From: Bacillota bacterium
GTDB lineage: Bacteria; Bacillota; Clostridia; Christensenellales; Aristaeellaceae
NCBI GenBank assembly: GCA_023458835.1
Contig: JAEWWY010000353.1
Span: forward strand, 1-5,885
Direction of reading: 5' to 3'
DNA length: 5,885 nucleotides
This document shows positions 1-4,996 of this stretch, piece by piece. The translations under genes were made by a program, and so were the position numbers. The notes under the pieces are model-generated. The model saw only the letters and a program-made list of their open reading frames with translations, did not search any database and was not told the origin of the DNA. How positions within the stretch are numbered: position 1 is the first letter of the stretch; every line of letters starts with the position of its first letter.

Positions 1-206
1 GTGCCGAACAAGTCGGCGGCCACATTGCCAAGGCCGCATCCCAAAGCCCCGATCCAGCCGAAAGCCAGCCCCGCCACAGGGGGGATGGCATTGACCGGGC
101 GCACTTCCGTAAAGCCCTCCAGCAGGACCATCACCTTGAACGCCGCGCCGAGAATGAAAAAGCTCAGGAAGGTCAGCATAAATTGCTTCCATTTTTTCAT
201 CTTCAT
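1..206 (-). CDS. Membrane protein, N-terminal part only (ECF-S/MASE-like sensor region; possibly a SpoIIE-type phosphatase)
   Basis: This gene runs off the left edge, so only the first 68 codons are seen. The start codon at 206 overlaps the stop of the DMT transporter gene as ATGA. A second in-frame ATG at 200 is an alternative start; both have only a weak G-rich ribosome binding site, so translational coupling is likely. The visible protein begins with a basic stretch (MKMKKWKQF), then a hydrophobic helix at about residues 9-29, a short polar loop with TEVRPVNAIPPV (33-44), and a second hydrophobic, glycine-rich segment with FGWIGALGCGLGNVAADLFG (49-68). A proline-rich turn followed by a G-x-x-G-A-x-G-x-x-x-G-N helix resembles ECF-type substrate-binding and MASE-like membrane domains. 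In Clostridia such domains can precede SpoIIE/PP2C phosphatase domains, which would fit the STAS gene in the same operon. The phosphatase part is inference because that region lies outside the window. Confidence 0.7.
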   Translation of the reverse strand, partial: MKMKKWKQFMLTFLSFFILGAAFKVMVLLEGFTEVRPVNAIPPVAGLAFGWIGALGCGLGNVAADLFG

Positions 207-1114
207 GGCGCCGCCCCGGCTTGGGCCGAAGCCTTCTTTTTCCCCGGAAAATGCGTTCCCGCGATGATGGTGCCGGAAACAATGGCCGCGGAGCCGGTCA
301 GCGTCCAAAGGGTGGGCTGCTCCGCGCCGCCGAAGGATGCGGGTATCAGCATGGCCAAAGCCAGCGTAACCACAGGCTCGGTGGACGCGATGATGGTGAC
401 GTGCAAAGGATTCGTATACTTCTGGGAATACATCAGCGCGATATAGGCATAGGCTTTTGCGAAAAATGCCAGGATGAATATGGAGGACAGCATCTCCCTG
501 GTGTAGTCAAGGCTCAAAAAGGTGGAGGGCTCCTCCGCCATCCACAGCGCAAAGCCGATCACCGTGGAAAAGCAAATCTGCAAAACGCCCACCAGCAGCG
601 GATCGTCATCCTTTATAAAGCGGTTTGCCGCCATGGTATACCCTGCCATAAAGCAGCAGCCCACCAGCATATACAGGGTGCCCATGTTCCAAAAGCTCCG
701 GATTTGAAAGCCTTTTGTCGCAAGCAGCCCCAGCAGGATCACGGCAATCCCCAGAACGCTGTTCCGGCCGGGCGGCCTGCGCAAAAACAGCAGGATCAGC
801 GGCACGATAAGAATGGTCAGCGAGCCCAGGAAGCTGGCGGCGGAAGCGGACAAAAAGCTTAGCCCCGCTTTTTCCGCCAGCAGGTTCCCCGCCATAAAGG
901 CGGAAAGCAGCAGGCTTGACAAAAGGGTTTTCCGCCGTATTTGGGCAAGCCTGCGGAAAAAGACGGCCAGCAGCAGCACCGACGCGATCCCCGATGTCAG
1001 GGTAAGGTAAGCGAAGGGGGACAGGCTGGCGGGAAGGCCCTTGATAAATACGCTGGAGGAAGCCCAGCACAGCGTGATGGAACAAAGTACGATATTGTTT
1101 TCGGTTTGCGTCAT
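203..1114 (-). CDS. EamA/DMT-family transporter
   Basis: This 303-residue integral membrane protein fits the drug/metabolite transporter superfamily, whose members are usually about 300 residues with ten transmembrane helices in two EamA repeats. The first repeat spans about residues 7-133, with IVLCSITLCWASSSVFIKG at its start and a loop with basic residues (RRPPGR) at 112-117. The second spans about 144-287 and has the typical late segment with TEPVVTLALAMLIP (245-258) followed by the GTIIAG helix. The C-terminus is short, basic and cytoplasmic (GKKKASAQ). The start at 1114 is supported by AGGGAGG nine bases upstream (1124-1130). The gene lies 24 bp after the DUF3574-like gene and overlaps the next gene by ATGA, so it is co-transcribed. 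The substrate cannot be read from the sequence; family members move amino acids, nucleosides, drugs or other small metabolites. It could be a functional part of the module or a passenger. Confidence 0.93.
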   Translation of the reverse strand: MTQTENNIVLCSITLCWASSSVFIKGLPASLSPFAYLTLTSGIASVLLLAVFFRRLAQIRRKTLLSSLLLSAFMAGNLLAEKAGLSFLSASAASFLGSLTILIVPLILLFLRRPPGRNSVLGIAVILLGLLATKGFQIRSFWNMGTLYMLVGCCFMAGYTMAANRFIKDDDPLLVGVLQICFSTVIGFALWMAEEPSTFLSLDYTREMLSSIFILAFFAKAYAYIALMYSQKYTNPLHVTIIASTEPVVTLALAMLIPASFGGAEQPTLWTLTGSAAIVSGTIIAGTHFPGKKKASAQAGAAP

Positions 1115-1138
1115 GGACGGATACCTCCCTGCCCGGGC

Positions 1139-1600
1139 CTAATCCTTCCCGGAATAAAAGCAGTAGGTGACATCCTGCCTTTCCAAAAGAACGGAGTTTT
1201 GATTGAGCTTTTCCAAAACCTCGTCCATGATGGAAATGATCTGCCCTTCGCTTGCTTCGTAAAAGGTATAGACCAGCGTATTCTCCCGCGTCAAAACCCG
1301 GTGCTCGTCCACCCAGCCGCCCTCCGCCTGGGAAACGGTATAGCCGTCCGTGTATCCGGCGCATATGGCATTGACCAGCTCCCGCGCCTGCTCAAGCGCC
1401 ATGACCGGGCGGTAAGTGTCCTTGTCATTGGTGCCGATATACAGCGTGTATTTTCCGCCTTCCGCGGTATGAAAACCAAGCCGCCCAGCATCCTCCCGCT
1501 CCGGCAGAAGAACATAGGCGGCAAGGGCGGCCGTAACACATGCATGTACAATCATCAAAAGGATGACCGCCGATTTTGCATTGCGTTTTATCATAAGCAT
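1139..1600 (-). CDS. Small membrane-anchored protein, DUF3574-like
   Basis: The 153-residue product has one hydrophobic helix near the N-terminus (about 10-32) after a short basic start, so it is probably anchored with its domain outside the cell. The soluble part (50-153) contains KYTLYIGTNDKDTYRPV, then a helix, then GYTVSQAEGGWVDE, ENTLVYTFYEA and a C-terminal LNQNSVLLERQDVTYCFYSG. This order of an IGTND strand, a helix, a GGW turn, a hydrophobic strand and a final strand resembles small alpha-beta domains of the DUF3574 type; I give that name from memory of the pattern. No catalytic residues are recognisable. AAGGAG at 1605-1610 lies only four bases before the first ATG (1600) and ten before a second in-frame ATG (1594), so the start could be two codons later. 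The gene sits 30 bp after the STAS gene and 24 bp before the transporter gene, within the operon. Confidence 0.85.
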   Translation of the reverse strand: MLMIKRNAKSAVILLMIVHACVTAALAAYVLLPEREDAGRLGFHTAEGGKYTLYIGTNDKDTYRPVMALEQARELVNAICAGYTDGYTVSQAEGGWVDEHRVLTRENTLVYTFYEASEGQIISIMDEVLEKLNQNSVLLERQDVTYCFYSGKD

Positions 1601-1630
1601 ATTTCTCCTTGGGAAAAGCCTTGGGAACGG

Positions 1631-1927
1631 TCACAGAATCGTCAGAATATCCGAAAATCCCGTGATCTCAAAAACCTCCATGATTTGGGCGTTCACGCCG
1701 CAAACCGTCATTTTGCCCTGGCGGTGCATGATTTTCTGTGCTGACAGCAAAACCCGGAGCCCGGCGGAGGATATGTACTGAAGCTTTGTGAAATCCAGCC
1801 GGAGGTCTGTGATCCCGTCAAGGGATAAACTGATTTCCGCCTCCAGCTCAGGCGATGTGGCAGTATCAAGCCTGCCTTCCAGCGCCAAAACAAGCGCCGA
1901 TTCCGTTTTCTTTTTTTCAATGGTCAT
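1631..1927 (-). CDS. STAS-domain protein, anti-sigma-factor-antagonist type (SpoIIAA/RsbV-like)
   Basis: This 98-residue cytoplasmic protein is a single STAS domain, the usual length for stand-alone anti-anti-sigma proteins. The N-terminal strands (about 10-20, ALVLALEGRLD) lead to a helix (TSPELEAEIS) and a strand with LRLDFTKLQYISSAGLRVLL (42-61). Aligned with RsbV and SpoIIAA, Ser54 of ISSAGL takes the place of the phosphorylated serine, while the aspartate usually just before it is Ser53. The C-terminal part (KMTVCGVNAQIMEVFEITGF) is the usual strand-helix end. In known systems, unphosphorylated STAS proteins sequester a kinase/anti-sigma factor, and a PP2C phosphatase reactivates them. 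No kinase or sigma factor is encoded in the window, so the partner is unknown. AAGGAGG nine bases upstream (1937-1943) fixes the start. The gene is 25 bp after the protease gene. Confidence 0.93.
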   Translation of the reverse strand: MTIEKKKTESALVLALEGRLDTATSPELEAEISLSLDGITDLRLDFTKLQYISSAGLRVLLSAQKIMHRQGKMTVCGVNAQIMEVFEITGFSDILTIL

Positions 1928-1952
1928 CCTTGCATGCCTCCTTCATCATCTG

Positions 1953-2588
1953 TCAATAAATAAGCCGCGAAAGCTTGGCCGCTCTCCATTTTTTCAGGGC
2001 ATACAGCAGCCCGTAAAGCACGGCCGGCATGACCATGCTGATAGAATCATACCTGGATTGTATCAGCATGTTAAACATGGCGTGGACGGTGATGGCAATG
2101 GACAAAAGCCCGAAGGTACCGGTGTAAAACAGCTTCTTTTGCTTTTTGATATAGGTGATGCCCATGCCCACCGCCATAGTGCACAGCCCGTGCATCAGGC
2201 TGGCGGAAAAACCCCTTGCGGCCGCCCACGCCAGCGTTACTGCACCGGTATGCTCCGCCAGCAGGACGGTATTCTCCAGTACGGCAAAGCCAACGCCCAC
2301 CGCCATGGCAATGGCCAGTACCCTTTCCCTTCTGTCATCCAGCAAAACGGCGTAAACAAGCACCGGCAGGGCCTTGAGCAGCTCCTCGACGACCGGGGGG
2401 ACCACCTGGGAAAAGATCTGCGGGTCAAGCCCGCTCAGAAGAAAAAGCAAGCTATTGATTTCATAGGAGCACAGCGCCATAACGATTCCGGCCAGCATAA
2501 AGCCAACGATATAACGCGACCTTGTTTCCAGCAGCGGCAGAAGCAGCAGCATGGGGACCGTAATGCATGAAAAGATTATATAAGCCAC
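1953..2588 (-). CDS. PrsW-like glutamic intramembrane protease
   Basis: This 211-residue, mostly hydrophobic protein matches the PrsW family (M82-type) of membrane-embedded proteases by its ordered motifs. These are PPVVEELLK (64-72, with Glu68-Glu69 and Lys72), FAVLENT (101-107, with Glu105-Asn106), R125 to H133 in RGFSASLMHG, and HAMFN (169-173). The order EExxK, FxxxEN, RxxxxxxxH and HxxxN is what the family uses for catalysis, so the enzyme looks intact. In Bacillus subtilis PrsW makes the first cut in anti-sigma factor RsiW; the substrate here is unknown. About seven or eight membrane segments are visible, and the tail is basic (KKWRAAKLSR). The start is a GTG at 2588, preceded by GAGGGG seven bases upstream (2596-2601). 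It overlaps the end of the previous gene by 13 bp, suggesting translational coupling. The next in-frame ATG, at codon 13, has no ribosome binding site. Confidence 0.88.
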   Translation of the reverse strand: MAYIIFSCITVPMLLLLPLLETRSRYIVGFMLAGIVMALCSYEINSLLFLLSGLDPQIFSQVVPPVVEELLKALPVLVYAVLLDDRRERVLAIAMAVGVGFAVLENTVLLAEHTGAVTLAWAAARGFSASLMHGLCTMAVGMGITYIKKQKKLFYTGTFGLLSIAITVHAMFNMLIQSRYDSISMVMPAVLYGLLYALKKWRAAKLSRLIY

Positions 2589-3211
2589 TTGCGCACCCCT
2601 CTTTCAGCCACCGGCAGCAGGACAAGCAGCAGGAGACAGCCAATGCCCCGGGCGGCCGACGACATTCCCTCCGTTAAAAACGGAAGCTGCGGCAGCGCCT
2701 CAAACAGGCAAAACAGCAGTATGGCCAGGTTATAAGGGCGCATCACCCGGATGATACCAAGCTCCACATCGGGCAGCAGCGCATGCTTCAGCGCAAAAAA
2801 CAATGTTCCGCCCATGGGTATGGCAAACAGCAGCAGCGGCAGATTGGGGATGAGCCCCGTATTCAAAACGCAATACAGCAAAACGGCAAGCAGCGCAAGG
2901 GGCGCCGCCAGCGCGGCGGCGCGATGGCGGCGGTACGCCTTTTCGCCCCCGTCGGCCAGGCGGTCCATAGCGCCATAGTAGGAGGAAAGCAAAAAGAAAT
3001 ACGCCCCGATATGCCCGAAGTATCCCACGTGAAATCCCGAAGGCGTCGTGTGGTATACCAGCGCATAACAGGCGAGAAATACCGTGCCCAGCAGGTGGCT
3101 TGCCATGCCATACAGCACAATTTTAAGAAAGAGGGGCTGCTTGTGCCTTGTGCAGATAAAAATGCCATAGATCACCGCTGCCAGCGCGCAGGACAGCCTG
3201 AGGGCGATCAT
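2576..3211 (-). CDS. Seven-span integral membrane protein of unknown function
   Basis: I do not recognise a family for this 211-residue protein. Hydrophobic segments are visible at about residues 2-20, 28-52, 62-80, 97-118, 122-140, 157-173 and 187-204, giving about seven helices. The loops include a basic stretch after the third helix (RLADGGEKAYRRHR, 84-97). The third helix is rich in glycine and aromatic residues (GFHVGYFGHIGAYFFLL, 59-75), and two histidines there (61, 67) could matter for function. The start at 3211 has AGGAGG seven bases upstream (3219-3224) and overlaps the stop of the upstream gene as ATGA. The end overlaps the protease gene by 13 bp. Such tight coupling between the coiled-coil protein, this protein and the protease suggests the three act together in the membrane. 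Without a known family it could be a sensor, a scaffold or a transporter. Confidence 0.88.
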   Translation of the reverse strand: MIALRLSCALAAVIYGIFICTRHKQPLFLKIVLYGMASHLLGTVFLACYALVYHTTPSGFHVGYFGHIGAYFFLLSSYYGAMDRLADGGEKAYRRHRAAALAAPLALLAVLLYCVLNTGLIPNLPLLLFAIPMGGTLFFALKHALLPDVELGIIRVMRPYNLAILLFCLFEALPQLPFLTEGMSSAARGIGCLLLLVLLPVAERGVRKWLI

Positions 3212-3921
3212 GCCTTGTCCTCCTGCGGGGCGGTATTGTTATCCTTTCGGCGGAGAATGGCCCGCATGATCAGCATGCCCAGCAGCACGCCGGCCAGGGC
3301 GCTGGTGGCTATGGGGGCAGGCTGAACGCTTCCGTCGCTGGAATACAGGCTCATTCCGCGCTGAAGAGCCGTCAGTGTCTGAGTGGCGCTTTGAAGCGAC
3401 GAGTTGACGCCCTGCAAATAGGCATTGTACTGCTTCATATAATCCTGCGTCCATATCATCCATTCCTGTAACTGCTGGCCCAGAATATCCTGCTGGCCCT
3501 TCAGGCTGCTGATGGCAACATCCCATTCCTGTGGATTATGGTCATGATCGCCGCCGGTTCTGTCATATGCAAGCTTCCGCTGATCCATAAACGCCTTCAT
3601 ATCGGCGGGCATGGCCGTGGCCCCGCCCTTTTGCACGGCCTGATACCGCAGCTCTCTTGCCTTGTCAATAAAAGTCTGCGTCTGCGTCTGCTCCTGTTGT
3701 GTCTGCTGTATCTTCGATATGGCGTCCATAGCGCCGTCTTTCGCCGACTGCGCCATGGCAAGCTGCAGCTTTGCAAACTGGAGCTGTAAACTTTCTGTGC
3801 GAACCTGATCCGGATCATTGACGGTAGCGGACACAGTTGCCGCCGGTGCGGCGGCCGGAGCAAAAAGCAGCAGCGCTGCAAGCAGACCCGCCAGACATGC
3901 GAACCTTTTGCAAGATTTCAT
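3208..3921 (-). CDS. Exported coiled-coil protein with C-terminal membrane anchor, unknown family
   Basis: The 237-residue product starts with a signal peptide: a basic MKSCKR, a hydrophobic stretch (8-22) and an alanine-rich end with a likely cut after the AxA at 26-28. The mature part is mostly helical and rich in Gln. Residues about 40-98 (SLQLQFAKLQLAMAQSAK and QQTQQEQTQTQ) and 136-188 (QQDILGQQLQ, YNAYLQGVNSSLQSA) look like coiled coils. They are separated by a linker with FMDQRKLAYDRTGGDHDHN (111-129), in which several Asp and His lie close together. A hydrophobic helix at about 203-222 followed by RRK predicts a single C-terminal span with a short cytoplasmic tail. The start at 3921 has GGAGGGA nine bases upstream. 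It is the first gene after tetR (51-bp gap, no terminator) and overlaps the next gene by ATGA. I recognise no family; an envelope scaffold, a sensor or a protease substrate would fit. Confidence 0.9.
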   Translation of the reverse strand: MKSCKRFACLAGLLAALLLFAPAAAPAATVSATVNDPDQVRTESLQLQFAKLQLAMAQSAKDGAMDAISKIQQTQQEQTQTQTFIDKARELRYQAVQKGGATAMPADMKAFMDQRKLAYDRTGGDHDHNPQEWDVAISSLKGQQDILGQQLQEWMIWTQDYMKQYNAYLQGVNSSLQSATQTLTALQRGMSLYSSDGSVQPAPIATSALAGVLLGMLIMRAILRRKDNNTAPQEDKA

Positions 3922-3972
3922 AAGATTCTCTCCCTCCGAAAATATCCCGGGGCTGATTTGGCCGGCTCCGGC

Positions 3973-4593
3973 CTATGCCTCAATCCCCTGGATCAGCAGC
4001 CGGCAATGCTCCACCGCCTGTTCTTTCAAGTCAAAATCGGGATAACGGATGCACCATTCATAGCTGACGCCCCGGATCGCCATCACAAAATGCCTGGATA
4101 GAAGGTCAACCGGCAGGCTGCTTTTGAATTCTCCCCGCCGGATGCCTTTTTCCAGCACATCGTGAAACAGCATATAAAGCTCCCTGCCGTAGCCCTTCAC
4201 CGCTTCGGTGCCCGCGGCTCCCGCCATCATCATCTGATAGACCTTCTTCATATTTTCGTGGCCGATCGTGCCGGCAAGCACGCCGGCTATTTTTTCTACC
4301 AGGGCAAGGAGCACGCTGCAGGAAGGCATATCCGGCGGAAGGGTTTCCCAAAAGGTCCTGTAATCCATATCCGCCCAGGCGGCATAATCGGCGATCAGCA
4401 AAGCAATCAGCGCGTCCTTCGACTCAAAATGCACATAGAAGGCGCCTTTTGTGATGCCGGCCGCATCGGTAATATCCTGTACGCTGACGTCGGCGAAGTC
4501 GCGCTCCCTAAACAGCGCCTCTGCGATTTCATACAGCTTCTTTTTTGTTTCGGCTCCCTGTATTTTTTTCTTGCTGGGGTTTTTCTGCCTCAT
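3973..4593 (-). CDS. TetR/AcrR-family transcriptional regulator
   Basis: This 206-residue protein has the classic TetR layout. The N-terminal DNA-binding domain spans about residues 14-62, with the helix-turn-helix in VSVQDITDAAGITKGAFYVHF (36-56) and the following ESKDALI. The rest (about 70-206) is an all-helical ligand and dimer domain without sequence identity that would name its ligand. A basic N-terminal tail (QKNPSKKK) precedes the fold. AAGAGG nine bases upstream (4603-4608) supports the start at 4593. A strong promoter and a palindromic operator lie just upstream, so the protein probably represses its own promoter. The next gene begins 51 bp after its stop with no terminator seen, so it likely controls the whole downstream operon, releasing it when an effector binds. 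Membrane stress, a lipophilic compound or a metabolite would be typical inducers for the family, but none can be chosen from this sequence. Confidence 0.95.
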   Translation of the reverse strand: MRQKNPSKKKIQGAETKKKLYEIAEALFRERDFADVSVQDITDAAGITKGAFYVHFESKDALIALLIADYAAWADMDYRTFWETLPPDMPSCSVLLALVEKIAGVLAGTIGHENMKKVYQMMMAGAAGTEAVKGYGRELYMLFHDVLEKGIRRGEFKSSLPVDLLSRHFVMAIRGVSYEWCIRYPDFDLKEQAVEHCRLLIQGIEA

Positions 4594-4649
4594 GCTTTTT
4601 CGCCTCTTATAAATAAGTGAGTCAAAAATGCGGTACCAAATATGTGATG

Positions 4650-4670
4650 ACCATGTTTACTAAACTGGGT
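4650..4670. promoter_or_regulatory. Probable TetR operator (palindrome just downstream of the promoter)
   Basis: The core GTTTACTAAAC (4655-4665) is a perfect palindrome around one central base. Beyond two mismatched pairs the arms continue as ACC (4650-4652) and GGT (4668-4670), so eight of ten pairs match over 21 bp. Size and symmetry fit a site for a TetR dimer. It lies at about +5 to +25 relative to the predicted transcription start, where bound repressor would block initiation or early elongation. The assignment to this TetR protein is inference from position. Confidence 0.6.
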
Positions 4671-4685
4671 TACTATAAATTACTA
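4657..4685. repeat. Three direct TTACTA repeats across the tetR promoter start
   Basis: TTACTA occurs at 4657-4662, 4670-4675 and 4680-4685. The first is inside the palindromic operator core and the third overlaps the -10 box. The spacings are 13 and 10 bases. They may be extra half-sites for the same regulator, or simply chance in an AT-rich promoter. Confidence 0.4.
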
Positions 4686-4710
4686 TAGCATCTGCCAGAT
4701 CGAAAGTCAA
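4682..4710 (-). promoter_or_regulatory. Sigma-A-type promoter of the tetR-led operon
   Basis: Read on the minus strand, TTGACT (4705-4710) and TATAGT (4682-4687) are separated by exactly 17 bases. Each differs from the consensus by a single base. Transcription would start near 4675, leaving a leader of about 80 bases before the tetR start codon. It is the only strong promoter seen for the eight-gene operon, and it lies 90-120 bp upstream of the tetR gene. Confidence 0.8.
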
Positions 4711-4824
4711 GCAACCGCCGGACCATGCCCAAGGCAACGGCATATAAAAATGTGGTGTGGGAAGTGAGGACAAGGGAAAATAAAAACCACACGGAACATG
4801 CTCAAAGACGGTGTCCGAAGGCTT

Positions 4825-4851
4825 CCAAAGGGCGACGGCCAAGCCCTTTGG
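4825..4851. repeat. Inverted repeat CCAAAGGGC/GCCCTTTGG
   Basis: CCAAAGGGC (4825-4833) and GCCCTTTGG (4843-4851) are perfect nine-base inverse copies around a 9-base loop. An alternative hairpin GGCCAA/TTGGCC (4837-4842/4848-4853) competes for the same bases. The CCAAAGGGC word returns at 4926-4934, inside the loop of the long hairpin. Confidence 0.7.
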
Positions 4852-4864
4852 CCGCGTCCGCAGA

Positions 4865-4906
4865 CGCACAATCTTTCTCCTTGAATAACATTATACAAAT
4901 TGTGCG
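4865..4906. repeat. Inverted repeat CGCACAAT/ATTGTGCG enclosing an AT-rich loop
   Basis: CGCACAAT (4865-4872) and ATTGTGCG (4899-4906) are perfect inverse copies, and pairing extends outward by two more Watson-Crick pairs and one wobble pair. The 26-base loop contains, on the minus strand, TATAAT (4890-4895) and AAGGAG (4877-4882). The repeat shares its outer edge with the neighbouring long hairpin, so the two structures are mutually exclusive at 4906. Confidence 0.7.
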
Positions 4907-4952
4907 TTTCGTCCTGCCGGAAAGACCAAAGGGCTTTCCGGCAAGGCGAAAC
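4906..4952. repeat. Long imperfect inverted repeat (19-bp arms, 9-base loop)
   Basis: The arms at 4906-4924 and 4934-4952 match at 17 of 19 positions, and one of the two exceptions can form a G-T wobble pair. The loop (4925-4933) is ACCAAAGGG. A GCCGGAAAG/CTTTCCGGC segment next to the loop is perfectly paired. It could form a stable hairpin in RNA from either strand and lies 45 bp past the stop of the deoR-type gene. With no T-run after it, it is not a standard terminator. Confidence 0.75.
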
Positions 4953-4996
4953 TCCCCTGAAGGCGATGGAAGTATCTTTAGCCTGATGCGGCTGTT

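Larger units (their letters stand above)
4711..4996. other. Structured GC-rich intergenic block between the deoR-type gene and the tetR promoter
   Basis: About 290 bp without a confident gene separate the stop of the deoR-type gene from the tetR promoter. The right part (about 4820-4955) is dense in inverted repeats: an 8-9 bp pair at 4825-4833/4843-4851, a pair at 4865-4872/4899-4906, and a 19-bp imperfect pair at 4906-4924/4934-4952. The left part (4711-4810) shows no structure I can interpret. No hairpin is followed by a clear T-run on either strand, so an ordinary intrinsic terminator is not supported. The density of repeats and the odd composition suggest a small dispersed intergenic element or a structured transcript end, but this cannot be settled here. 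Confidence 0.4.

Noticed and set aside
221..862. Plus-strand open frame of 213 codons
   Set aside because: It lies antisense to the DMT transporter gene, has low-complexity Gln/Gly/Arg-rich content and no ribosome binding site; it is a shadow of the GC-rich gene.
606..1364. Minus-strand open frame of 252 codons overlapping two genes
   Set aside because: It crosses the boundary between the transporter and the DUF3574-like gene in another frame and has an Arg/Gly-rich, non-protein-like composition.
941..1744. Plus-strand open frame of 267 codons
   Set aside because: Antisense to the transporter, DUF3574-like and STAS genes, all of which have clear family features and ribosome binding sites.
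1788..2570. Plus-strand open frame of 260 codons
   Set aside because: Antisense to the STAS and protease genes; composition rich in Gln, His and Arg, typical of a shadow frame.
2783..3325. Plus-strand open frame of 180 codons
   Set aside because: Antisense to the seven-span and coiled-coil genes, with no start signal or recognisable features.
3940..3972. Possible terminator between the tetR and coiled-coil genes (GCCG/CGGC at 3961-3972)
   Set aside because: Only a four-base stem and no T-run on the minus strand; read-through is more likely.
4980..4993. AGCC/GGCT hairpin just after the deoR-type gene as a terminator
   Set aside because: The stem has four pairs and is not followed by a T-run.
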